DNA from: Tabrizicola sp. TH137
Lineage (GTDB): Bacteria > Pseudomonadota > Alphaproteobacteria > Rhodobacterales > Rhodobacteraceae
DNA: 64,000 nucleotides
NCBI RefSeq assembly: GCF_002855575.1
Contig: NZ_PKRQ01000005.1
Coordinates: forward strand, 1-64,000
Direction of reading: 5' to 3'
Shown: positions 49,236-56,647 of the stretch, piece by piece
Layout: each line of letters opens with the position of its first letter
Numbering within the stretch: position 1 is the first letter of the stretch
The notes under the pieces: generated by a model
Database searches by the model: none
Told to the model about the DNA's origin: nothing
Seen by the model: only the letters and a program-made list of their open reading frames with translations
Program-made: the position numbers and the translations under genes

Positions 49236-50525
49236 TCAGCCGGACGGGGGCAGGATCAGAATGGCGCGGAAGTCGTTCACATTGGTCAGGGTGGGGCCGG
49301 TGATGACCTGATCCTTCAGGGCGGCGAAGAAGGAATGGGCGTCGTTGCGGGCCAGGGATTGCGCGGCGTCGATCCCGGCGGATGTGGCGCGGGGGAGTGT
49401 ATCGGGGGCGATGACTGCGCCCGCCACCTCGGCCGCGCCATCGACACCGTCGGTGTCGCAGGCCAGCGCATGGATGCCCGGGGTGCCGTTCAGGGCGAGG
49501 GCAAGGGCGAGGCAGAATTCGGCATTGGGGCCGCCGATCCCGTCGCCGCGGCGGGTGACGGTCAATTCGCCGCCCGAGAGGAGGAGGACGGGCGGGTCGG
49601 TCGGGCGCAGTGCGGCGCGGATCGCCTGCGCCTGCGCGGCCTGGGCTGCGGCGACCTCGCGCGCCTCGCCTTCCAGCGCGTCGCCGAGAAGGCGGACGTC
49701 GATCCCTGCGGCGCGGGCCAGAGTGGCGGCGGCCTCCAGCGACTGGGCGGGGGCGGCGATGACGCGGTTTTCAACGCGCGTGAGACGCGGATCGCCGGGG
49801 GGCACCACGCCCGAGCCTTGCGCCAGCGCCGCTGTGACGGAAGCAGGCACCGGGATCGACCAGCGGTCAAGCACGGCGCGGGCATCGGCAAGGGTGGAAG
49901 GATCGCCCACCGTCGGCCCCGATCCGATGAAGGCGGGGTCATCCCCCGGCACGTCGGAGATCATGAGCGCGAGCATCCGCGCGGGGTGGGCGGCGGCGGC
50001 AAGCTGGCCGCCCTTCACGCGGCTGAGATGCTTGCGGACCGTGTTCATCCGGTCGATCGGCGCGCCGGAGGCGAGGAGGGCCGCGTTGACGGCGCGCTTT
50101 TCCTCCAGCGTCACGCCCGTGACCGGGGAAACCAGCAGGGCCGAGGCCCCGCCGGAGATCAGGGCGAGGACGAAATCCTCTTCCCCCAGACCCGAGAGGA
50201 GGTCAAGCATCCGCGCCGTTGCCGCCGCACCTGCGGCATCGGGGACGGGATGGGCGGCCTCCACGATCTCGATCCCCTTGCAGGGGCGGGCATAGCCGTA
50301 GCGGGTGATGACCAACCCTTCGCAGGGGCCCCAGACGCTTTCCACCGCCTCGGCCATGCGGGCGCTGGCCTTGCCTGCGCCGATGACGAGGACGCGACCG
50401 GGGACGCGGCCGGGCGGTTTCGGCGGCAGATGGGCGGGCATCATCCGCATCGGATCGGCCACTTCGACCGCCCGGTCGAAAAGCCCGCGCAGAAAGCCTG
50501 CCGCGCCCGTTTCGTCGATAGCCAT
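49236..50525 (-). CDS. Glycerate 2-kinase (DUF4147/MOFRL, TtuD/GckA type)
   Basis: The 429-residue kinase phosphorylates glycerate to 2-phosphoglycerate. The N-terminal DUF4147 domain has LVIGAGKASARMAEAVE, LISGGASALLVSPVTG and AHPARMLALMISDVPGDDPAFIGSGP. The C-terminal MOFRL domain ends HALACDTDGVDGAAEVAGA and PTLTNVNDFRAIL. The gene follows pxpC by 31 bp; that gap has two TTTACGTA repeats (50538-50554) near its start codon. It may be transcribed with the pxp genes or from its own promoter there. The start at 50525 is the only good ATG. Confidence 0.9.
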   Translation of the reverse strand: MAIDETGAAGFLRGLFDRAVEVADPMRMMPAHLPPKPPGRVPGRVLVIGAGKASARMAEAVESVWGPCEGLVITRYGYARPCKGIEIVEAAHPVPDAAGAAATARMLDLLSGLGEEDFVLALISGGASALLVSPVTGVTLEEKRAVNAALLASGAPIDRMNTVRKHLSRVKGGQLAAAAHPARMLALMISDVPGDDPAFIGSGPTVGDPSTLADARAVLDRWSIPVPASVTAALAQGSGVVPPGDPRLTRVENRVIAAPAQSLEAAATLARAAGIDVRLLGDALEGEAREVAAAQAAQAQAIRAALRPTDPPVLLLSGGELTVTRRGDGIGGPNAEFCLALALALNGTPGIHALACDTDGVDGAAEVAGAVIAPDTLPRATSAGIDAAQSLARNDAHSFFAALKDQVITGPTLTNVNDFRAILILPPSG

Positions 50526-50537
50526 GCCCACCCCCGG

Positions 50538-50554
50538 TTTACGTAATTTACGTA
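50538..50554. promoter_or_regulatory. Two TTTACGTA repeats in the pxpC-glycerate kinase gap
   Basis: TTTACGTA occurs at 50538-50545 and 50547-50554. Each includes the palindrome TACGTA. Repeats 9 bp apart in a 31-bp gap of otherwise GC-rich DNA look like a regulator site or -10-like AT-rich promoter. Confidence 0.35.
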
Positions 50555-50556
50555 TT

Positions 50557-51483
50557 TTATCGTTCCAGCAGCCGCGCCAAGGCGGCGGCGCGCAGCCGGG
50601 CCATCCCCACCGCCTGTTCCGGGCTGACGGCCCGGAAGGCCACCGCCGCATGTGGCCTGAGTTGGGCGAAGCCGTCCAGTTCAGAACCGACCAGCGTGGC
50701 GATCTTGGGATATCCGCCCGTGGTCTGGTGATCGGCCAGCAGGACCACGGGCACGCCGTCGCCCGCCACCTGGATCGACCCGCGCAGCACGGGTTCGGAG
50801 GGGATGGCCAGCGCCGATTGCGGGGCGAGCGAGGGGCCGCGCAGGCGCACCCCCATCCGGTCATAGGCATCGGTCAGGTGGAAGGTCGTGCCGAGCAGAA
50901 GGTCGATCCGGTCGGAACCGAAGAAGCGGTCCTGCGGGCCGATGACCACCGCCACCTCGCCGCGCGGGCGGGCCCAGACCGGGCAGGCGATCGGGCGTTC
51001 GGGCAGGAGGCGCGAGTCTTCGACGACAAGCCGCTGTCCTTTGGTCACCGCGCCGCCGCCCAGACCGGACAGGGCATGGGTGGCGCGGCTGCCCAGCCAA
51101 TCGGGCGCGATCAGGCGCCCGGCGAAGGCCATCACGCTCCACGCCCCCCAGGGACCGCGCCGCACCGCCAGCCGGTCGCCTTCGCGCAGGGTGACGACCT
51201 GCCATGAGCCGAGGCGCGTTGACCCGCGGTCCAGAAGAAAGCCACCGCCCGCGATGGCGATGGAGAGCGCGCCTTCCTCCACCTCCAGCGTCAGGCCGCC
51301 GAGCGACACTTCCACCGCTGCCGCGCCGGGCGGATTGCCGAGGCCGTGGTTGGCGAGAGCCAGCGCCGCCCGGTCCATCGCGCCCGAAGCGGGAACGCCG
51401 AAGCGCAGGAAGCCCGCGCGCCCGCCATCCTGGACGGAACAGAGCGGCCCCGCCGCCGTCACGCGCAGCACCGCGCGGGTCAT
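50557..51483 (-). CDS. pxpC: 5-Oxoprolinase subunit C (KipA-like, biotin-dependent carboxyltransferase family)
   Basis: The 308-residue protein of the AHS2/KipA family has VTAAGPLCSVQDGGRAGFLRFG at the start (read in two parts here: GPLCSVQDGG and FLRFGVPASGAMD), then LANHGLGNPPGAAAVEVSLG and LADHQTTGGYPKIATLV. With PxpB and PxpA it hydrolyses 5-oxoproline to glutamate using ATP. The ATG overlaps the pxpB stop, so all three subunits are coupled. Fused forms of B and C exist elsewhere, but here they are separate. The start at 51483 gives a normal length. Confidence 0.9.
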   Translation of the reverse strand: MTRAVLRVTAAGPLCSVQDGGRAGFLRFGVPASGAMDRAALALANHGLGNPPGAAAVEVSLGGLTLEVEEGALSIAIAGGGFLLDRGSTRLGSWQVVTLREGDRLAVRRGPWGAWSVMAFAGRLIAPDWLGSRATHALSGLGGGAVTKGQRLVVEDSRLLPERPIACPVWARPRGEVAVVIGPQDRFFGSDRIDLLLGTTFHLTDAYDRMGVRLRGPSLAPQSALAIPSEPVLRGSIQVAGDGVPVVLLADHQTTGGYPKIATLVGSELDGFAQLRPHAAVAFRAVSPEQAVGMARLRAAALARLLER

Positions 51484-52157
51484 GCCCCCTGCTCCAGTTC
51501 CGAGGCCGGGATACGGCGGAAGCGGACCCTGTCGCCCACGTCGAAGAGGAAGGGATGCGCCTCGGCCCCGGTGAGGATACGGGTGGGGGAGCGGCCGATG
51601 ATCCACCATCCTGTCGGCATGGTGAGCGTCGTCACGAGGCATTGCCCGCCCGCGATGATGACGCTGCCGGCGGGAACGGCGCGGAGGGGGGCGGTCTTGC
51701 GCGGCAGGCGGATCGGCTCGGGGAGGCCGGTCAGATAGGCATAGCCCGGCGCGAAGCCATACATGGCGACGCGGAACTCGCCCGCCAGATGGGCGGCGAT
51801 GACGGCCTCTTCCGTAAGCCCGGTCTGCGCGGCGACGGCCGCCAGATCGGGGGCATGGGGCGGATCGTAGCAGACCAGCACCTCGCGCGGGGTGGCGTCC
51901 TGCGGCACCTCGGGCAGGCTGGCCAGCCGTGCCAGCACCGCCGCCGCGACGGCGGCATGATCGGTCACAAGCGGGTCGAAGATCACCAGCAGGTTGACCA
52001 TGGCGGGCACCAGTTCCACCTGCCCCGGCACGGGATCGCCGCGCAGCGCGCGGTCGAGCGCCCAGACCTGCGCCTGCACCTCGGGCGCGACGGCATCGCC
52101 CAGTTCCACGAGGAGGGCGCGATCCGCCACCGGCACGGCGCGGGGCGGCATGGTCAT
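51480..52157 (-). CDS. pxpB: 5-Oxoprolinase subunit B (KipI-like, AHS1 family)
   Basis: The 225-residue AHS1-family protein has VPVADRALLVELGDAVAPEV, then VLVCYDPPHAPDL, and the signature FRVAMYGFAPGYAYLTGLPE. It forms the PxpBC complex that activates 5-oxoproline. Its ATG overlaps the pxpA stop by 4 bp and its stop overlaps the pxpC start, the standard co-translated trio. Confidence 0.9.
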   Translation of the reverse strand: MTMPPRAVPVADRALLVELGDAVAPEVQAQVWALDRALRGDPVPGQVELVPAMVNLLVIFDPLVTDHAAVAAAVLARLASLPEVPQDATPREVLVCYDPPHAPDLAAVAAQTGLTEEAVIAAHLAGEFRVAMYGFAPGYAYLTGLPEPIRLPRKTAPLRAVPAGSVIIAGGQCLVTTLTMPTGWWIIGRSPTRILTGAEAHPFLFDVGDRVRFRRIPASELEQGA

Positions 52158-52918
52158 GGCCCCGCGAAGGGCCGCAGGGCGAGGCCCGCGCCTTCCAGCG
52201 CTGCCCGCACGGCCCGCGCCATGGCGACGGAATCGGGGCTGTCGCCGTGCACGCAGATGGAGCCCGCATCAAGGGCGATCTCGCCCCCGCCCAGAACCGG
52301 CATCCGGCCGGTTTCCACGAAGTGCCGCATCCGCGCGGCGGCCTCGGTTGCGTCGTGCAGCACGGCCCCCGGCTGGCCGCGCGGAACGAGGCGGCCTTGC
52401 GCGGTATAGGCGCGGTCGGCGAAAACCTCGGCCACCACGGGCAGGCCGGCCTTGCGGCCTTCGCGTTCCAGTTCGGTGCCGGAGATGGCGAGAAGGGCCA
52501 GCCGCCCCGGCTGCGCCGCGACGGCGCCCGCGATGGCGGCGGCGACTTCGGCCCGGTCGGCGGCGAGATTGGCCAAAGCGCCATGCGCCTTGACATAGCG
52601 GACCGGCACCCCGGCCAGCGCCGCCACGCCCAGAAGCGCCCCGATCTGGGCCGCGACCATGCGGCCGATCTCGGCGGGGGTCATGGGGATGATGCGGCGG
52701 CCGAACCCCTCGCGGTCGGCAAAGCCGGGATGGGCGCCGACGACCACGCCGCGCGCGGCGGCGGCGCGGAGGGTGGCGAACATCACCTCGGCATCGCCGG
52801 CATGGCCGCCGCAGGCGAGGTTGGCGCTGGTGACCAGGTCCAGAAGGGCGGCATCGTCGCCCATCGTCCAGGGGCCGAACCCTTCGCCCAGATCGGCATT
52901 CAGGTCGATCTCGCGCAT
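52154..52918 (-). CDS. pxpA: 5-Oxoprolinase subunit A (LamB/YcsF family)
   Basis: The 254-residue LamB/YcsF-family protein has the N-terminal signature DLNADLGEGFGPWTMGDDAALL, read here as NADLGEGFG, then SANLACGGHAGD, VGAHPGFADREGFGRR and VKAHGALANLAA. It carries the hydrolytic center for 5-oxoproline in the PxpABC complex. It is the first gene of the pxpABC-glycerate kinase unit. A possible second use on another small lactam cannot be excluded, because a cluster for a lactam-forming N-heterocycle pathway lies just past the tRNA gene. Confidence 0.92.
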   Translation of the reverse strand: MREIDLNADLGEGFGPWTMGDDAALLDLVTSANLACGGHAGDAEVMFATLRAAAARGVVVGAHPGFADREGFGRRIIPMTPAEIGRMVAAQIGALLGVAALAGVPVRYVKAHGALANLAADRAEVAAAIAGAVAAQPGRLALLAISGTELEREGRKAGLPVVAEVFADRAYTAQGRLVPRGQPGAVLHDATEAAARMRHFVETGRMPVLGGGEIALDAGSICVHGDSPDSVAMARAVRAALEGAGLALRPFAGP

Positions 52919-53084
52919 TGCCCCTCCTTCTGATTCGCCCGGCTTGCGGGTGCCGATCCTGCCCGCCCCCTGCGGGAAGCGAAACCCGTTGCGGCAGGCG
53001 CGCAGGGGGCAAAAGGAGAAACCGGCGATTATCCCCCTTGCGCCGGGATTTGGCCTTCGTTAAATCCGCCCCACCTGCCAGCGT

Positions 53085-53159
53085 GGCCCGTTCGTCTATC
53101 GGTTAGGACACCAGGTTTTCAACCTGGGAAGAGGGGTTCGACTCCCCTACGGGCTGCCA
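53085..53159 (+). tRNA. tRNA-Glu (anticodon TTC)
   Basis: The 75-nt gene has the acceptor stem GGCCCGT/ACGGGCT, D-arm TCTATCGGTTAGGA, anticodon stem-loop CCAGG-TTTTCAA-CCTGG with anticodon TTC, T-arm GGGGTTCGACTCCCC and an encoded CCA. It decodes GAA/GAG. It lies between pxpA and the nicotinate-type operon. Confidence 0.96.
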
Positions 53160-53201
53160 CCCTTCCCATCATCGCAAACAGCAAGCATCGCCCGAGCGGC
53201 G

Positions 53202-53786
53202 TCAGCGCAGCCCGTCCTTGCCGATGGCCGCCTCATGCGTCAGGCCGCCGACGCGGGGCAGCGGGCGGCCGCCATCGGTGACGGCGACGGCGACCATGAT
53301 CTCGGCGGCGCGGGGGCTGTCGTTCAGGCGGACCTCGATCCCGTCGAAATGGCTGCGGACATAGGCGGCATCCTTGTGGCCGAGCGGCACGTCCAGCACC
53401 TGCCCCGGACCGCCCATCTTCTTGGACGAGGGCACCAGTGCCGCGCCGCCGCCGACGGCTTCGCGCAGGGGGGCGCCGAGTTTGGGGTGGAGGATCGCGG
53501 CGGCATGTTCCAACTCGCCCGCCTCGCCCACCATGGCGGCCTTGCCATAGCTCTGGGCCTGTTCGGGGGCGATGCCCAGCGCCGCCACGCAGCGCCGCCC
53601 CAGAAGCGCGCCGAGTTCGGCGCCGATCTCGGTCAGCGGGGTAAGATCCTCGACATAGCGGCCGGCGAAGGGATTGGCGATCACCGCCACGGCGACGGCC
53701 TTGCGGGTGGGGGGCGCGATGGGGCGCCCGGCCTCGTGATGCGTTTCCTCGACCCAGACGGCGAGCTTGCGGATATCGGCACTCAT
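53202..53786 (-). CDS. AA_synth (PF06684) family protein, paralogue A
   Basis: The 194-residue protein of the amino acid synthesis family has AVIANPFAGRYVEDLTPL, a GKAAMVGEAGELEHAAAILHP segment, ALVPSSKKMGGPGQVLDVPL and VRSHFDGIEVRLNDSPRAAE. The family has no proven chemistry. A close relative is encoded directly upstream, with overlapping stop and start codons (4 bp), and both lie at the end of an operon with a molybdenum hydroxylase and 6-hydroxynicotinate reductase. They may form a heteromer acting on an intermediate of this route. No signal peptide or membrane segment is seen. Confidence 0.75.
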   Translation of the reverse strand: MSADIRKLAVWVEETHHEAGRPIAPPTRKAVAVAVIANPFAGRYVEDLTPLTEIGAELGALLGRRCVAALGIAPEQAQSYGKAAMVGEAGELEHAAAILHPKLGAPLREAVGGGAALVPSSKKMGGPGQVLDVPLGHKDAAYVRSHFDGIEVRLNDSPRAAEIMVAVAVTDGGRPLPRVGGLTHEAAIGKDGLR

Positions 53787-54367
53787 CTCAGACCATCCTC
53801 TCCCTTGATGTCGGTGGCGGCGAGCCCGCCTGAACGGGCATGGACCCGCGCGCCGGTGGTCATCACGAGGACGACCATCATCTCGTCGGCGCGGGGGCTG
53901 TCATTCAGGCCGACCTCCATCGAATCGAAATGGCTGCGGACATAGGAGGCATCGACATGGGTGATCGGCACGTCGAGCCTTGCGCCGACCCCGCCGACCT
54001 TTTTCGACGAGGGGACGATGGCCTTGGCACCGCCCAGCACCTCGCGCATGGCATAGCCGCCGGGGGCGTGCCAGAGCGCGCCATGTTCCAGCTCGCCCGC
54101 GCTGCCGATCAGCGCGCCCTTGCCATAGCCTTCGATGGCGTCGGGATTGCCGCCGAGTTCGGCCAGAAGGCGCTGCGCCATCTGGAGGCCGAGGGGTTTC
54201 AGATCCTCCATGAAGGGCTGGATCTCTTCGACATAGGCCCCGGCGAAGGGGTTGCGGATGACGGCCATGATCGCCCCGCGGCGCAGCGGGGTGGCGGCGA
54301 CCGGGCCGCCTTCGTGGAAGATCTCTTCCACCGCCGTGGCGAGTTTGCGCAGGATGACGTCAGGCAT
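53783..54367 (-). CDS. AA_synth (PF06684) family protein, paralogue B
   Basis: The 194-residue relative of the preceding protein has AVIRNPFAGAYVEEIQPF, GKGALIGSAGELEHGALWH, AIVPSSKKVGGVGARLDVPI and VRSHFDSMEVGLNDSPRADE. The two are the same length and align without gaps, so they arose by duplication. The main difference is LWHAPGGYAM here against ILHPKLGAPL in paralogue A, next to the shared GELEH. The start at 54367 overlaps the UPF0280 stop by 8 bp. Role unknown; see the neighbouring enzymes. Confidence 0.75.
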   Translation of the reverse strand: MPDVILRKLATAVEEIFHEGGPVAATPLRRGAIMAVIRNPFAGAYVEEIQPFMEDLKPLGLQMAQRLLAELGGNPDAIEGYGKGALIGSAGELEHGALWHAPGGYAMREVLGGAKAIVPSSKKVGGVGARLDVPITHVDASYVRSHFDSMEVGLNDSPRADEMMVVLVMTTGARVHARSGGLAATDIKGEDGLR

Positions 54368-55199
54368 GGCAGGGGCTCCGCAGGAGAAGGGGATGTGTCT
54401 CGCCGACCAGCCGGGTCTGGCCGTCGAGGAAGAGGGCGACCGAGGTTGCAAGGCCGCGCGCACAGATCGCCCGCGCCGTTTCTGCGGCCCGGTCCAGGGC
54501 TTGGGCCACTTCGGCCATGGCAAGCGGGCCGCGCCCGGTGGTGACCATGCGCGGGCCGAGATCGCTGTCGGGCTGGAGCGCATCGGCCCGGCTGCGGCGG
54601 ATGGCGGGATGGCCGGGAAGATCGACATCATTGGCGATGAGCGTGGCGGCGACATCGGCCATGGCCGCAGAGGGGGCCAGCACGGTGACGGCATCCGCGA
54701 TGCCGAGCGAGTGGCTGCGCCCGCCGAGGCCCGAGGTCGCGCAGCCGCGGATGGGGCTGTCATGGGACAGGTCCACCCGGCCCAGATCGCGCCCGTCCGG
54801 GGCGGCGATGGCGAGGCGGAAGCCGTGGCCTTCGGCAAGGTGCAGGGCGATATCGCCGCCATTGTTCACATAGGCCCGCGTCAGGCGGCAGACGGTCATG
54901 GCGGCCAGAACCTCTTCGGCCACGGCCCCTGCCACTGCCGCCATGGGCGTGACGAAGACGGGCCGGTGCGGCAGGCAGGCGGCGACCATGCGGCGGGCCG
55001 TGGTGCCGGTGGCGGGGTCGCCGACGGGGCGGCGCAGGAGGGGCAGTTCCGCCACGAGTTCGGGCAGGAGGGTGCGGAACCGGTCCCAGGCGGCGCGGAA
55101 GGCGGCCTCGCGGTCGCCTTCCGCGCCGATGATCAGGTCGATCGGCCCGTGGCGCAGATGCAACCGGTCATCAAGGCGCTGCGCGACGGGGGCCTCCAT
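54360..55199 (-). CDS. UPF0280 family protein, ApbE-like fold
   Basis: The 279-residue protein matches the UPF0280 pattern: FVTPMAAVAGAVAEEVLAAM, TRAYVNNGGDIALHL, SPIRGCATSGLGGRSHSLGI, ADAVTVLAPSAAMADVAAT and ANDVDLPGHPAI. The family is related to ApbE, the flavin transferase that links FMN to a Thr of target proteins, and the NNGGD motif corresponds to its metal/flavin site. The neighbour upstream is 6-hydroxynicotinate reductase, whose Eubacterium homologue is reported to hold covalent flavin. A flavin transfer job is therefore a reasonable guess but is unproved. No signal peptide is seen, unlike periplasmic ApbE. Confidence 0.78.
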   Translation of the reverse strand: MEAPVAQRLDDRLHLRHGPIDLIIGAEGDREAAFRAAWDRFRTLLPELVAELPLLRRPVGDPATGTTARRMVAACLPHRPVFVTPMAAVAGAVAEEVLAAMTVCRLTRAYVNNGGDIALHLAEGHGFRLAIAAPDGRDLGRVDLSHDSPIRGCATSGLGGRSHSLGIADAVTVLAPSAAMADVAATLIANDVDLPGHPAIRRSRADALQPDSDLGPRMVTTGRGPLAMAEVAQALDRAAETARAICARGLATSVALFLDGQTRLVGETHPLLLRSPCHA

Positions 55200-56647
55200 C
55201 AGCGGCCCCAGGGGAAATGGATGGGGGCGAGCGGTTCCTCTTCGGAACTGACCAGCCGGATATCGGGCTTGAGCACGCTGCTGACCGGGCGGACGTGATC
55301 CACATGGCCGCCCAGCGCGGCATAGTCGGACAGGCGCAGGGTGAATTCGATGGGGGCGACGAGGGCCGGGGTCGGGACATAGCCGAAGGAATTGACGGGC
55401 ATGTCCAGCACATCCGCCATGACGGTGATGCCGCCGCCGGGCCAGACATAGGCCTGCGCCCCGCCGCAGGTGACGCGGGTCAGCGCCGCCTTCACCGATT
55501 GCGTGAGCCGGACGGGATTGGAGGTGACCCCCGCCCGGAGCGAGCCGCCCGCCCCGGCCATGAAGACCACCGAGCAGACCGAGGGTTCGCAATTCTCGCC
55601 GATCAGGCGGGCGCTTTCGGCGAGGCCGGGCAAGGCCTCGGCCGGGCGCGGGACGAGGTCCGCGTCAAGTTCGTAATAGCCCCATTGTTCGCCCGTGGTG
55701 GAGATCATCAGAAGCCGCAGGCCGGGCCAGGCGACCTTGGGGTCGAAGGGTTTCAGGATGGTGAGCGGGTCTTCGACATCCGTCCCGCCCCAGCCGCGGC
55801 CGGGATGGGCGACCTGGAAATAGCGGCCCGGCGTGGAGCGGCGGCCATTCAGCCGGATGCCGGTGGCGGGGATGTCGAGGAGCTTGCCCGCCTGATGTTC
55901 CGACAGGACGCCGGTGATGTGGTCATCGACCACCACCACCTCATCCACCTGACCCAGCCATTGCTTGGCGAACATGCCGATGGTGGCCGAGCCGCAGCCT
56001 ACCCGCATCAGCTTTTCCGCCACGCCGTTGATGACGGGGGCCTTGCCCGCCTGGATCACCACCGTCGCGCCGTCGTCGATGGTCACCTCCACCGCCTCGC
56101 GGTTGCACAGGCGCATCAGGGCATCGCAGGTGACGCGGCCTTCCTTCTTGCTGCCGCCGGTCAGGTGCAGCACGCCGCCGAGCGACAGCATGGCCGAGCC
56201 ATATTCCCCGGTCATCACATGGCCGACGGGTTCGCCCTCCACCCGCACCAGCGCGCGTTCGGCGCCGATATGACGATCGGTGTCGATCTTCACCTTGACG
56301 CCGCAATAGCTGAAGATGCCTTCGGTGACGACGGTGACCATGTCCACCCCGTCGATCTTCTGGCTGACGATGAAGGGGGCGGGCTTGTAATCGGGATAGG
56401 TGGTTCCGGCACCGACGGCGGTGACGAAGGTCCGTCCGCCCTGGATCAGGTCGCCGTCCCAATCCTCGGTCGTAAGGAACGGCACCGCCTGCGCGCCGGA
56501 TTGCAGCACGGTGAGCGGATCGAGCCGGACCAGTTCGCCCTTGTGATTGGCATAGCGGTCGCAGGCCCCGGCGCGGCCTTCGGCGATGTAGCACATCACC
56601 GGGCAGGCATCGCAGCGGATCTTTTCGGGGGTGGGCGTGTCAGTCAT
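55199..56647 (-). CDS. hnr: 6-Hydroxynicotinate reductase
   Basis: The 482-residue iron-sulfur protein matches the enzyme that reduces 6-hydroxynicotinate to 6-oxo-1,4,5,6-tetrahydronicotinate with ferredoxin. The N-terminal cluster motif C12-x2-C15-x3-C19-x9-C29 is visible (CDACPVMC), with further Cys in SYCGVKVK (115), VTCDALMRLC (174, 181) and TRVTCGGAQAY. Conserved blocks include FVTAVGAGTTYPDYKPAPFI and VEDPLTILKPFDP. TIDDGATVV (residues 189-197) contains a D-x-GAT-like segment that could be a flavinylation site; this is speculation. It overlaps the Mo-enzyme stop by 8 bp and the UPF0280 start by 1 bp, so they are coupled. Identity rests on family recall and gene context. Confidence 0.75.
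   Translation of the reverse strand: MTDTPTPEKIRCDACPVMCYIAEGRAGACDRYANHKGELVRLDPLTVLQSGAQAVPFLTTEDWDGDLIQGGRTFVTAVGAGTTYPDYKPAPFIVSQKIDGVDMVTVVTEGIFSYCGVKVKIDTDRHIGAERALVRVEGEPVGHVMTGEYGSAMLSLGGVLHLTGGSKKEGRVTCDALMRLCNREAVEVTIDDGATVVIQAGKAPVINGVAEKLMRVGCGSATIGMFAKQWLGQVDEVVVVDDHITGVLSEHQAGKLLDIPATGIRLNGRRSTPGRYFQVAHPGRGWGGTDVEDPLTILKPFDPKVAWPGLRLLMISTTGEQWGYYELDADLVPRPAEALPGLAESARLIGENCEPSVCSVVFMAGAGGSLRAGVTSNPVRLTQSVKAALTRVTCGGAQAYVWPGGGITVMADVLDMPVNSFGYVPTPALVAPIEFTLRLSDYAALGGHVDHVRPVSSVLKPDIRLVSSEEEPLAPIHFPWGR

Noticed and set aside
47709-50546. 945-codon plus-strand frame over tex and glycerate kinase
   Set aside because: Antisense to two clear genes; Gly/Asp/Ala-rich with no motifs.
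50557-52918. A role for PxpABC in the nicotinate-type pathway as the lactam hydrolase
   Set aside because: Possible because both handle lactams, but the trio is the ordinary 5-oxoprolinase set, is separated by a tRNA gene, and an enamidase is already present.
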